This document shows, piece after piece, positions 42,155 through 49,394 of a stretch of DNA of 64,000 nt; the stretch's first letter is position 1; each line of letters starts with the position of its first letter. Position numbers and translations under genes: made by a program. The stretch comes from Martelella sp. AD-3 (GTDB taxonomy: Bacteria > Pseudomonadota > Alphaproteobacteria > Rhizobiales > Rhizobiaceae). The notes below the pieces were generated by a model. That model was not told the DNA's origin, searched no databases, and saw only the letters and a program-made list of their open reading frames with translations. The stretch is taken from contig NZ_CP014275.1 in NCBI RefSeq assembly GCF_001578105.1, positions 1,488,001-1,552,000 on the forward strand, in the 5' to 3' direction.

Positions 42155-42533
42155 TTCACCCCTTGGAAGCAGGTCCGGGGCGAACGAATATCTAAACCCT
42201 TAACGGCTTCTGATCCTAACGGTGATCCTAATATCAGTCTGTTGCTGTAAATGTCAATATTGACATCATTGAACTCTAGTTCACTGATTTTATTGAAATT
42301 GCTGATGCTAAAATGTTATCAATTTCGATATTGTCTCTATAAGAACGGACTTCCTCTCCGCCAGATTTCCCTAAGTGTTTGATGTCCTTAAAATCGTTGC
42401 GTCTTCAAAGGGTTGCGTATAGCGTGGCACAATGATTTGGTGCAAAATGTAGCGCGCAAAACCGAGTGGCGCACTGCAAAAGCTCTCGCCCTTTGCCGCC
42501 GACTTCCTGCCATTGATCGATCAGACATCATTG
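42155..42533. other. Intergenic region right of integrase, probable attachment-site region
   Basis: No gene is visible in this 379-bp stretch. It contains a perfect 16-bp palindrome ATGTCAATATTGACAT (42251-42266), a GAACT/AGTTC inverted repeat (42271-42282) and a GATGC half-site of the phage dyad (42304-42308). It is AT-richer than its surroundings. No tRNA or other usual integration target is recognised. The palindrome may bind integrase or its regulators. Confidence 0.4.
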
Positions 42534-42557
42534 TCTATATAATAGGGATTATATAGA
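42534..42557. promoter_or_regulatory. Palindromic operator over the promoter of the AbrB-Doc pair
   Basis: TCTATATAAT (42534-42543) and ATTATATAGA (42548-42557) are a perfect 10-bp inverted repeat with a 4-bp spacer, overlapping a consensus TATAAT (42538-42543) just upstream of the antitoxin gene. This is the classic layout of toxin-antitoxin autoregulation. Confidence 0.7.
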
Positions 42558-42569
42558 GAGGCAGAAGCT

Positions 42570-42797
42570 ATGCACAGCGTGAAGATTACAACGGTTGGCG
42601 CATCGTCCGGCGTCATCCTCACCAAGGAAATAATGGCCCATCTGAAGGTCAGGAAGGGCGATACCCTTTATCTGACGGAAACAGCGGATGGCGGCTATCG
42701 CCTTACGCCCTATAATCCGGAGTTCGTCCGCCAGATGGAACTCGCCGATGAAATCATGCACGACGACCGCGAGGTATTGCGCGCGCTGGCCAAATGA
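42570..42797 (+). CDS. AbrB/MazE-like antitoxin
   Basis: 75 residues. The N-terminal half has the swapped-hairpin AbrB pattern (VKITTVGASSGVILTKEIMAHLKVRKGDTLYLTETADGGYRLTPY). The C-terminal helix (FVRQMELADEIMHDDREVLRALAK) is the toxin-binding tail. It is behind GAGG. It represses its own operon, probably through the palindrome at 42534..42557, and neutralises the Doc toxin, whose start overlaps its stop (ATGA). Confidence 0.85.
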   Translation: MHSVKITTVGASSGVILTKEIMAHLKVRKGDTLYLTETADGGYRLTPYNPEFVRQMELADEIMHDDREVLRALAK

Positions 42798-43195
42798 CGG
42801 GTGTCGCAATGAAGAACTGGCGATGGGTGGAACCGGCTGTCATATATGCGGTTCACGACAGGCAATTGTCGGAACATGGCGGCTCCGAGGGCATCCGAAA
42901 CGCTGACGGGATAGAAAGCGCCTTGGCCCGTCCGCAAAATCCGGCTGAATATGGCGCCCCGGACGCGTCAGACCTTGCCGCAGCCTATGCGTTTGGTCTC
43001 GCCAGGAACCATGGTTTCATGGATGGCAACAAGCGCACGGCCTGGATCGCGGCGCGTCTTTTCCTTGCCGATAACGGATACCGGCTTCGCTTCCGGCCCG
43101 TCGATGCAGTTCAGTTGATGGAAGGCGTGGCTGGCGGCGTGATTGGGGAAGACGAACTCGCGCGCTGGTTCAGGGAGCGGCTGGTCGAAGCCTGA
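42794..43195 (+). CDS. doc: Doc-type Fic-fold toxin
   Basis: 133 residues. The Fic/Doc motif is HGFMDGNKRTAW near residues 74-85, in the variant used by Doc kinases (H-x-F-x-D-G-N-K-R). Doc of phage P1 phosphorylates EF-Tu and blocks translation. The N-terminal HDRQLSEHGGSEGIRNADGIESALARPQ also fits the family. ATG 42794 overlaps the antitoxin stop; an internal ATG 42809 is possible. A GC-rich hairpin follows the stop. The pair may stabilise the prophage or belong to the flanking chromosome. Confidence 0.88.
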   Translation: MTGVAMKNWRWVEPAVIYAVHDRQLSEHGGSEGIRNADGIESALARPQNPAEYGAPDASDLAAAYAFGLARNHGFMDGNKRTAWIAARLFLADNGYRLRFRPVDAVQLMEGVAGGVIGEDELARWFRERLVEA

Positions 43196-43210
43196 CGGAA
43201 AATCAGGCTA

Positions 43211-43522
43211 GTGTCGGACTTTGGGCGTAGCCATTTGCTTCGCCCAAAGTCCAGCTATCAACCCCGTATCGCGCCGGAGAAGAGACCGATCGGTGTCAGC
43301 CGCGACACCATCGCCTCACTCCGAAACGCCGCTCTCATCGCCTCCGGCCCCCGCAGCCCGACACCCGGCGCGCCGTGCACCTATGTCACGACCAAACACC
43401 TCCTTTCCGCCTTCGGCAAGGTGGCGCTCCGCGACTTGCAGGATATCTCGGTGCTGGAGGAAGCCGGGCTGCTCAGCCGGGCAGCCGTGCAGGAGGAAGT
43501 GCTGGCGGGCGAGGCAGAGTAG
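43211..43522 (+). pseudogene. scpB fragment (C-terminal part of segregation and condensation protein B)
   Basis: About 85 residues (43265..43516) match the C-terminal winged-helix region of alphaproteobacterial ScpB: VSRDTIASLRNAALIASGPRSPTPGAPCTYVTTKHLLSAFG, then LRDLQDISVLEEAGLLSR. A complete ScpB has about 200 residues more at the N-terminus, and these are missing here. A GTG at 43211 could start a short protein, but the first 20 residues do not match ScpB. A decayed duplicate left by recombination near the phage or island border is the simplest view. Confidence 0.6.
43216..43252. terminator. Terminator-like hairpin after doc
   Basis: GGACTTTGGGCG (43216-43227) and CGCCCAAAGTCC (43241-43252) form a perfect 12-bp stem with a 13-nt loop, 20 bp after the doc stop. 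No T-tract follows, so termination efficiency is uncertain. Confidence 0.45.
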
Positions 43523-43733
43523 GACCGTTGCGCAATGCGTCAAAGAAAGCCTTTCACGGCCAGTATTCAGCTGATTTCTGCTGCAGGAAGCGGCGCTCGC
43601 TTCAGTCTGGTTTGTATTTGCGAGTCTGCGTCAAGCATGTTCTGGATTGCTCGAGCGGTAATCCCTTTGATACCTTCTCGGTGCCATCGCTGGTAGGCTA
43701 TATTGATTGTATAGATGTAGGGACCTGCGACGG

Positions 43734-44456
43734 CTACAAAACAAGAAGAGAGTTTCTGTCTGAAATCAGAGACTTAAGTAGGCCAAGGCGCGTGTTTTCC
43801 GTATGCAGAATAATCGCCTCGCGCGTGGCGTCGCCGTCGTGGCGACGCAGCGCTTCCACAATGCGGTTATGATCGGTTGTCGTCTCCGGATTCACGTCGC
43901 GCACTGCTGCCCCCATATGGAAGAGGCGGGTGGATTCCTCCAAGTATGAGCAGATCAACATGGTCAGGCGCGGCACCTGCGCGCCTTCAGCAATGGCGAC
44001 ATGGAAGTCATTGTTCTGCTGGATGAATGCCTCGATCGTCGGCTGTTCGCCCGGCACATAGGTCGCGACCGACAGCGCTTCGACATGGTCGAGCTCGTCT
44101 TCGCTCATGCGCTCGGCGGCAAGCTCGCCGGCAACGCCCTCGATCGCCTTGCGCACCGTGAAAACATCATTGACACTTTTAACGGTCACGGCGGTGATGC
44201 GGTAACCGCGGCGCGGAAAGGCTTCCACAAGCCCTTCGAGCGTCAGCCGCGCCAGCGCTTCGCGCACCGGTGTCTTGCTCATTTGCAGCTTTTCGGCAAG
44301 CTCCTGCTCGCCAAGGTCGGTGCCTGGGGCCAGTTTGCAGGTAATGATTTCCTTACGGAGTTGATCATAGGCCTGATCGGTCAGCGACTTCGATTTCTCC
44401 GACTGGCTGTCGGATTTGCGCGCTGCCGTTTTGGCCCCGCCATTGCCACGAGACAT
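43734..44456 (-). CDS. GntR-family (FCD/FadR subfamily) regulator
   Basis: 240 residues from ATG 44456, chosen for GAGGG 6 nt upstream (an ATG at 44474 lacks one). The winged HTH is at about 25-90 (DQAYDQLRKEIITCKLAPGTDLGEQELAEKLQMSKTPVREALARLTLEGLVEAFPRRGYRI). The FCD ligand domain fills the rest, with His residues in FHVAIAEG and DHNRIVEALRRHD fitting the metal site. It is the last gene of the leftward operon and probably represses both divergent operons in response to a substrate or intermediate. A 14-bp motif shared by both control regions may be its operator. Confidence 0.88.
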   Translation of the reverse strand: MSRGNGGAKTAARKSDSQSEKSKSLTDQAYDQLRKEIITCKLAPGTDLGEQELAEKLQMSKTPVREALARLTLEGLVEAFPRRGYRITAVTVKSVNDVFTVRKAIEGVAGELAAERMSEDELDHVEALSVATYVPGEQPTIEAFIQQNNDFHVAIAEGAQVPRLTMLICSYLEESTRLFHMGAAVRDVNPETTTDHNRIVEALRRHDGDATREAIILHTENTRLGLLKSLISDRNSLLVL

Positions 44457-44473
44457 CCGTTTCCCTCTTTGCA

Positions 44474-45619
44474 TTATTCTTTTGCCAAAGCCCTTGCCAT
44501 ACGCGAGAGCGCTTCTGCAAGTGTTTCGGGGGCGCAGGCGAAATTAAGCCTGATCCAGCCGCCCAGATTTTCACCGAAATCGGTACCGCTGCTGACGCCG
44601 ATCCGGGCATGTTGCAACAGCCACTCGGCGGCGGGCTTGTTGAGCCGATAGGCTGACAGGTCGATCCATGCCAGAAAGCTGGCCTCCGCAGGCACGCATC
44701 CGGTTTCAGGAAGGTGTTCCGCCAAAAAGCGGTGCAGGATGGCGCGGTTTTCGGCCAGCGTTTTGCGCACAGCATCGCGCCAGTCCTGGCATTGGCCATA
44801 GGCAGCTTCCATGGCCGCAAGCCCCAGAACGTTGACGCTATCGACAAGGCCCTTCTTTGCGCCCATGAATTTCTGCCGGACTGCGTCGTCGGCGATAATC
44901 GCAAAGGCAGCCTTCAGCCCGGCGATATTCCAGGTCTTGCTGGCGGCCATCAAGGTGATGGTGCGAGCTTCGATGTCCTTGGAAAGCGATGCAACGGGAA
45001 TGTGCCGTCTGCCATCCAGCGTCAGGCCGCTGTGAATCTCGTCCGAGACAAGAAGCATGTCATGCTTCAGGCAAAGCTGACTGATGAACAGCAGTTCGTC
45101 ACGGGTATAGACGCGTCCTGTCGGGTTTTGCGGATTGCACAGGAGCATCAGCGAAGACCGTTCGGCCGCTGCCGCAAGGTCACCGCTGTCTGAGTGCCAG
45201 TGTCCTTTGTCGTCCGGCGTCTGCCAGACGGCAGCTGTTTTAAGGCCCCATGTTGCAGGTGCCGTGCGCAAGGGCTTGTAGACCGGGTATTCCTGCATGA
45301 CGGTCTGACCGGGTTCGCTAAAGGCGCTCAGCGCCATGTTGAAACCGGGTTCGACGCCTGGCAGGAAAACCAGCCATTCCGGTTTGATGGCCCAGCCGAA
45401 CTCGGCGAGCATGGCGTCGACGATGGTCTGACGCAGTTCGTCCGTGGCTGAGCCATAGCCGAGAACCGGATGGCTGATCCGCTTTTCAATCGCGGCGATG
45501 ATAGCCGGATCGGCGGCGAAATCCATATCGGCGACGGGCAGGGGGATCACATCCGCCTCAAAGCTTCGCCACTTGTTGCAGTCGCTGCCGCGCCGGTCGA
45601 TAGGGACGATCTTGGTCAT
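44474..45619 (-). CDS. PatB/MalY-type PLP enzyme, probable C-S beta-lyase
   Basis: 381 residues. Fold-type I aminotransferase with the PatB pattern: VIPLPVADMDFAADPAIIAAI, YGSATDELRQTIVDAM, NPQNPTGRVYTRDEL, VSDEIHSGL, and the PLP lysine in AASKTWNIAGLK. The Arg near the end (WIRLNFA) binds the substrate carboxylate. PatB-like enzymes release thiols, pyruvate and ammonia from cystathionine or Cys S-conjugates. With the sulfurtransferase gene in the divergent operon this points to a sulfur-containing substrate. The start overlaps the SDR stop (ATGA). Confidence 0.85.
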   Translation of the reverse strand: MTKIVPIDRRGSDCNKWRSFEADVIPLPVADMDFAADPAIIAAIEKRISHPVLGYGSATDELRQTIVDAMLAEFGWAIKPEWLVFLPGVEPGFNMALSAFSEPGQTVMQEYPVYKPLRTAPATWGLKTAAVWQTPDDKGHWHSDSGDLAAAAERSSLMLLCNPQNPTGRVYTRDELLFISQLCLKHDMLLVSDEIHSGLTLDGRRHIPVASLSKDIEARTITLMAASKTWNIAGLKAAFAIIADDAVRQKFMGAKKGLVDSVNVLGLAAMEAAYGQCQDWRDAVRKTLAENRAILHRFLAEHLPETGCVPAEASFLAWIDLSAYRLNKPAAEWLLQHARIGVSSGTDFGENLGGWIRLNFACAPETLAEALSRMARALAKE

Positions 45620-46389
45620 CAGATGCTCCGGATCATGCCGCCATCGGCGCGGATCATCGAACCGTTGACGAAGCTTGCCTGTTCGGAGGCGAGAAAGGCG
45701 ACGACGGCGGCAAATTCTTCCGGTTTCCCGTAGCGGCCGGCAGGGATCGTGGCGCGCGAGGCTTCGCGCACGGCTTCGACCGATTGGCCGCTCTTTTCCG
45801 CCTTGCCTGCATCCAGCTCGGCAACGCGATCGGTCGCGATACGGCCGGGCAGAACCATGTTGACGGTGACGCCCTTGGCCGCAACTTCGCCGGCAAGCGT
45901 CTTCGACCAGCCGGCCATTGCGCCGCGCACGCCGTTGGACAGCGCCAGATTGGGGATCGGGACTTCAATGCCGGACGAGCCGATGGTGATCACCCGTCCC
46001 CAGCCATTGGCGGTCATGCCGGCAAGGGCTGCGTCAGTGATTTCAAACACTGGCGTCGCCATGGCCATGAAGGCGGCCTGCCATGCGGCAGCCGACTGGC
46101 CGTGCGCCGGGCCGGCCTTAGGGCCACCGCAATTGTTGACAAGAATGTCGACGGGATTTTTGGCCAGATCGTTCTTGGCTGCCTCAACTGATTCCGGGTC
46201 GGAAAGGTCGAGCTTCATCGCTGCAACCCGGCTTCTCAGTGCTTCCGGCAGACCCTGCGGCAGGCTGCCAGAGCGTGAAGCGGCGACGACGGTCGCGCCT
46301 TCTTCGGCCAGCAGAATGGCCGATGCGGCGCCAAGCCCGCGGCTCGCGCCCAGAACAAGGGCGCGTTTTCCGGTCAGTTTGAAATCCAT
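45619..46389 (-). CDS. SDR-family oxidoreductase with atypical active site
   Basis: 256 residues. Rossmann motif GASRGLGAASA, then NNCGG and GSSGIEVPIPNLALSNGVRGAM. In place of Tyr-x-x-x-Lys the aligned stretch reads L-A-L-S-N, so the catalytic Tyr and Lys appear replaced, while the Ser of GSSG is kept. The C-terminus has GRYGKPEEFAAVVAFLASEQASFVNGSMIRADGG, standard for the family. Either the enzyme uses other residues or it is not a classical dehydrogenase. It overlaps the aldolase gene by 1 bp and lies between it and the C-S lyase gene. Confidence 0.78.
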   Translation of the reverse strand: MDFKLTGKRALVLGASRGLGAASAILLAEEGATVVAASRSGSLPQGLPEALRSRVAAMKLDLSDPESVEAAKNDLAKNPVDILVNNCGGPKAGPAHGQSAAAWQAAFMAMATPVFEITDAALAGMTANGWGRVITIGSSGIEVPIPNLALSNGVRGAMAGWSKTLAGEVAAKGVTVNMVLPGRIATDRVAELDAGKAEKSGQSVEAVREASRATIPAGRYGKPEEFAAVVAFLASEQASFVNGSMIRADGGMIRSI

Positions 46390-47315
46390 TATTTCAGCTC
46401 CTTCAGTTTCTTCGTCTGGCGTTCGATAAGGCGCTCGACCTCTGCAATAGCAGCCGGCGCAAGCCCTGCGCCGGGTTTGCGCAGCGCCGAGGAGGCGATA
46501 GCGCCGCGCTTTGCCAGCACATATTTGCGAACGGCGAGGCCAAGGCCCGGCTGCTGCTCGTAGCGCACCAGCGGCAGATAGGCGTCGAAGAGGTCCTGTG
46601 CGTTGTCCATGTCGCCCTTTTCACAAAGGCCGACGACTTCAGCCATCATCTCCGGATAGCCGAACCCGGTCATTGCACCGTCGGCGCCGCGTCCCATTTC
46701 CTCCGGCAGGAACAAGGCACCATTGCCGCAGAGGATGGAGATACGGCGGCGGCCTTCTGCCTCTGCCTTACGGAGGGCGGAAATCTTGGCAAGACCCGGC
46801 CAGTCCTCATGCTTGAGCATGACGATCTGCTCATTTTCCTCGATAATAAGGCCAAGCGTGCCGTTTGAGATCTGGACGCTTGTCGAAAGCGGGAAATCCT
46901 GCAGCACCACGGGAACGCCGTCACCGGCTGCCTGGCAGGCCTGGGCATAGTAGTTCGTGATCTGATCGTCGGTTCTGAGGCTTGCGGGCGGTGCGATCAT
47001 CACGCCTGCAGCTCCCATATCCATGGCTGCCGAGGAAAGCTCGGAAATGGCCGCAAGGCCGGGGGCCGAGACGCCAGCGACAACCGGCGTGCTGCCAGCG
47101 CGCTTGATCACGCGCCCGACGATTTCGCGCGCTTCGGCCTGCGTCAGCTTCGGCGCTTCACCCATCATGCCCAGCACGGTGATGCCTGTGGCGCCCTTCT
47201 CGAGGTAGAAATCGGTAACGCGATCGAGGCTGTCGAAGTCGATTGCGCCGTTCTCGTGGAAGGGCGTGACCGAAATCACGAAAACGCCCTTGTTTGAGGC
47301 TGTCAGTTTGCTCAT
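46389..47315 (-). CDS. DapA-family aldolase/lyase, atypical
   Basis: 308 residues from ATG 47315 (GAGG 8 nt upstream). It has the (beta/alpha)8 DapA layout: VFVISVTPFHENGAIDFDSLDRVTDFYLEKGATGITVLG, a Schiff-base Lys in MLKHEDW and GNGALFLPEEMGRGADGAMTG. The pyruvate-binding GTTGE of DapA is GMMGE and the Tyr-Asn of the LYNVP motif is Gln-Asp in LQDFP, so it is not dihydrodipicolinate synthase. It may cleave or condense a keto acid or act on a ring-opened intermediate. It is cotranscribed with the amidohydrolase (10-bp gap) and the SDR. Confidence 0.8.
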   Translation of the reverse strand: MSKLTASNKGVFVISVTPFHENGAIDFDSLDRVTDFYLEKGATGITVLGMMGEAPKLTQAEAREIVGRVIKRAGSTPVVAGVSAPGLAAISELSSAAMDMGAAGVMIAPPASLRTDDQITNYYAQACQAAGDGVPVVLQDFPLSTSVQISNGTLGLIIEENEQIVMLKHEDWPGLAKISALRKAEAEGRRRISILCGNGALFLPEEMGRGADGAMTGFGYPEMMAEVVGLCEKGDMDNAQDLFDAYLPLVRYEQQPGLGLAVRKYVLAKRGAIASSALRKPGAGLAPAAIAEVERLIERQTKKLKELK

Positions 47316-47325
47316 CAGTGTTTCC

Positions 47326-48693
47326 TCAATTGCCAAACCAGCGATCGGCGCCGCGCGCCACGTAGCGTCCCGCGCCCGCCTTGCCGGTTATATCTTTTCC
47401 GTTGAAAGCCAGTTCGCCGCGCAGATAGGTGGCGGCAATGCGGACCGTAAACGTCTCGCCATGGAAGGGAGACCAGTTCAGGCCATCATGGGCGCGTTCC
47501 TCATCGAAGATGAATGAGCCGGTCTCAAGGACTGCAAAATCTGCATCAAGCCCAACCTGGATTGCGCCCTTGCGATCCGAAAGCCCGAAGAAGACGGCAG
47601 GCCGCTCGCAAAGCTGGCTTGCGGCAAGCGCAGCGGCGTCCAGCCCGCGGGCTTCCGCTGCGGTGAAAAAGGCCGGGAGCAGCGTTTCGAGCCCCGGAAC
47701 GCCAGCGCCGGCATCAAAGATAGAGCTGGTCAGTTTGCCGTCGATCGGCCAGCTGGAATGGTCAGACGAGGTGAAGGCGACCTTGCCGTCTACAATCGCG
47801 TCCCAGAGGTTGTCGACCTCGCCCGGACGGATCGGCGGGTTGACCTTCATCCGCGGTCCAAGCCGCAGACCGTCGCGGCCGGCATCGAACCACAGATAGT
47901 GAACGCAGGTTTCGCCGGTGGCCCTGACACCCATCCCGGCAAAGGCTTCAACCATCGCAAAGCCGTCGCCGCTGGTCAGGTGTACGGGGTGCGCATGGGC
48001 ACCGGTGGCCTGTGCAAGGGCGAGAAACTGTGCCGTGGCGGCAAGCTCCGCAGCAGGCGGCCGGGAGGTGGAGTGGGCAGTAATGCCATTCTCACCTGCT
48101 GCCCGTGCGCGTGCCATCCGCTCCAGCACGATTTCCTGATCCTCGTTGTGAAGACCGAGCGGCAGATCGCTGTCGGAGAGCTTTTCCATGATGTCGAGCA
48201 TCAGGTCTGCGCCGATACGGGGAAAGCGGGTCGGCGAGCTTTCGAAGGACGAGATCTTGAAGGCAGCGACGCCGCCCTCGACAAGCGCATCCATATGCGC
48301 CGTGCCGGTGTCTCTCGTCACTGTCGCGTAGAGCGCCATGTCGGCATAGCTGTATTCGCCGATGGCTGTGACCTTGGCTTCAAGCCGTTCGGGCCGGTCA
48401 AGCGGCTCCGGGTTATCGAACGGCATATCGACAAGCGTGGTAATGCCGCCGGCAATGGCCGAGCGTGTCGTGTCCGCGATGCCGGAAAGGCCCTTGGCGC
48501 TGGTCGCATGGGTCTGGCCATCAATCACGCCCGGCAGAATGAGCCTGTCGCCATGGTCGGTGGTCTTCGCTGCCGAGGGGGGCGTTGATTGTGCATCGCC
48601 GATAGCGGCAATCTTGCCATCTTTCACCGCTACCCAGCCGCCTTCGATGGCGGCGAGCGGCGTCACGACGGTTCCACGCAATACGAGGTCCAT
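47326..48693 (-). CDS. Dihydroorotase/allantoinase-type cyclic amidohydrolase
   Basis: 455 residues. The subtype is the allantoinase/hydantoinase branch: LILPGVIDGQTHAT, GGITTLVDMPFDNPEP, FKISSFES (the carbamylated Lys), LHNEDQE, HLTSGDGF, MKVNPPIRP and FTSSDHSSW (catalytic Asp). The first metal-binding His of the usual H-x-H is Gln (GQTH), an unusual change that may affect the first metal. Together with the hydantoin-type racemase it suggests ring opening of a cyclic amide, with carbamoyl-type products. A specific substrate cannot be named. Confidence 0.82.
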   Translation of the reverse strand: MDLVLRGTVVTPLAAIEGGWVAVKDGKIAAIGDAQSTPPSAAKTTDHGDRLILPGVIDGQTHATSAKGLSGIADTTRSAIAGGITTLVDMPFDNPEPLDRPERLEAKVTAIGEYSYADMALYATVTRDTGTAHMDALVEGGVAAFKISSFESSPTRFPRIGADLMLDIMEKLSDSDLPLGLHNEDQEIVLERMARARAAGENGITAHSTSRPPAAELAATAQFLALAQATGAHAHPVHLTSGDGFAMVEAFAGMGVRATGETCVHYLWFDAGRDGLRLGPRMKVNPPIRPGEVDNLWDAIVDGKVAFTSSDHSSWPIDGKLTSSIFDAGAGVPGLETLLPAFFTAAEARGLDAAALAASQLCERPAVFFGLSDRKGAIQVGLDADFAVLETGSFIFDEERAHDGLNWSPFHGETFTVRIAATYLRGELAFNGKDITGKAGAGRYVARGADRWFGN

Positions 48694-48698
48694 ATGCT

Positions 48699-49364
48699 TT
48701 AAGCCTTTGTCATATATTTCAAGTTCAGAATCGAGATCGCAGCCGCGACGCCGGCCTGCACAGGGTCAATGACCGGCAGCCCGATTTCGCGCTGAAGAAA
48801 CGGTCTCTGCCGTCCCATGCCGGCGCAGCCGAGTATGATGGCATCGGCGCCGTCCTCTCCCGCCAGCGTTCGTCCGGTTTCCATGACCTTTGTGCGGGCC
48901 AGTCCATCATCACCGGATTCCTCGACGCTGAGTGCTGCGGATCGGTCGCCGGCAAGGCGTGCCGTCAGGCCCAGTTCGTCGATCCGTCTTGCATGGCGCG
49001 CGATCGAGGCAGGACCTAGCGAGACAATGCCGAAACGACGGCCAAGCTGGAGAGCTGCGTAATAACCGGCCTCGGCAATGCCGATCACTGGGATGTGTCG
49101 GACGTGCTGGCGCACGGTTTCCACACCCGGATCGGAGAAGCAGGACACGACGAGAGCATCGGCCTTCGTCGATTTTGCGTACTCAAGCACCATGGGGGCG
49201 ACGCGCGCCACATCGTCATCGCTCTCAATGCCGCTGGGCGCTTCGGGCAGAAGATCACAGATGATTTCGTGTTCGCTCGTGGATTTCAGGTCATCGAGGC
49301 AGGCCTCGATGGACGCGGTGACCTTTTTCGAGCTGTTGGGGTTCAATACGAGAATGCTGGGCAT
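48699..49364 (-). CDS. Asp/Glu/hydantoin racemase family protein
   Basis: 221 residues. The two catalytic cysteines lie in VSCFSDPG (about residue 75) and LGCAGMG (about 181). The N-terminus ILVLNPNSSKKVT is typical of the hydantoin/Asp racemase branch. It probably racemises a cyclic amide or amino acid derivative by two-base proton exchange. Placement right before an amidohydrolase gene is the classic hydantoin-utilisation order. No strong ribosome-binding site precedes the ATG; the gene is 30 bp downstream of the ABC ATPase gene. Confidence 0.85.
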   Translation of the reverse strand: MPSILVLNPNSSKKVTASIEACLDDLKSTSEHEIICDLLPEAPSGIESDDDVARVAPMVLEYAKSTKADALVVSCFSDPGVETVRQHVRHIPVIGIAEAGYYAALQLGRRFGIVSLGPASIARHARRIDELGLTARLAGDRSAALSVEESGDDGLARTKVMETGRTLAGEDGADAIILGCAGMGRQRPFLQREIGLPVIDPVQAGVAAAISILNLKYMTKA

Positions 49365-49394
49365 GGGATGTCTTTACTGGTCGCGCAGATCGCC

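Noticed and set aside
42155..42569. tRNA-type attachment site right of the integrase
   Set aside because: P4-type integrases often use tRNA genes, but no tRNA 3' end or T-loop was found in this stretch; the core site cannot be set without the left border.
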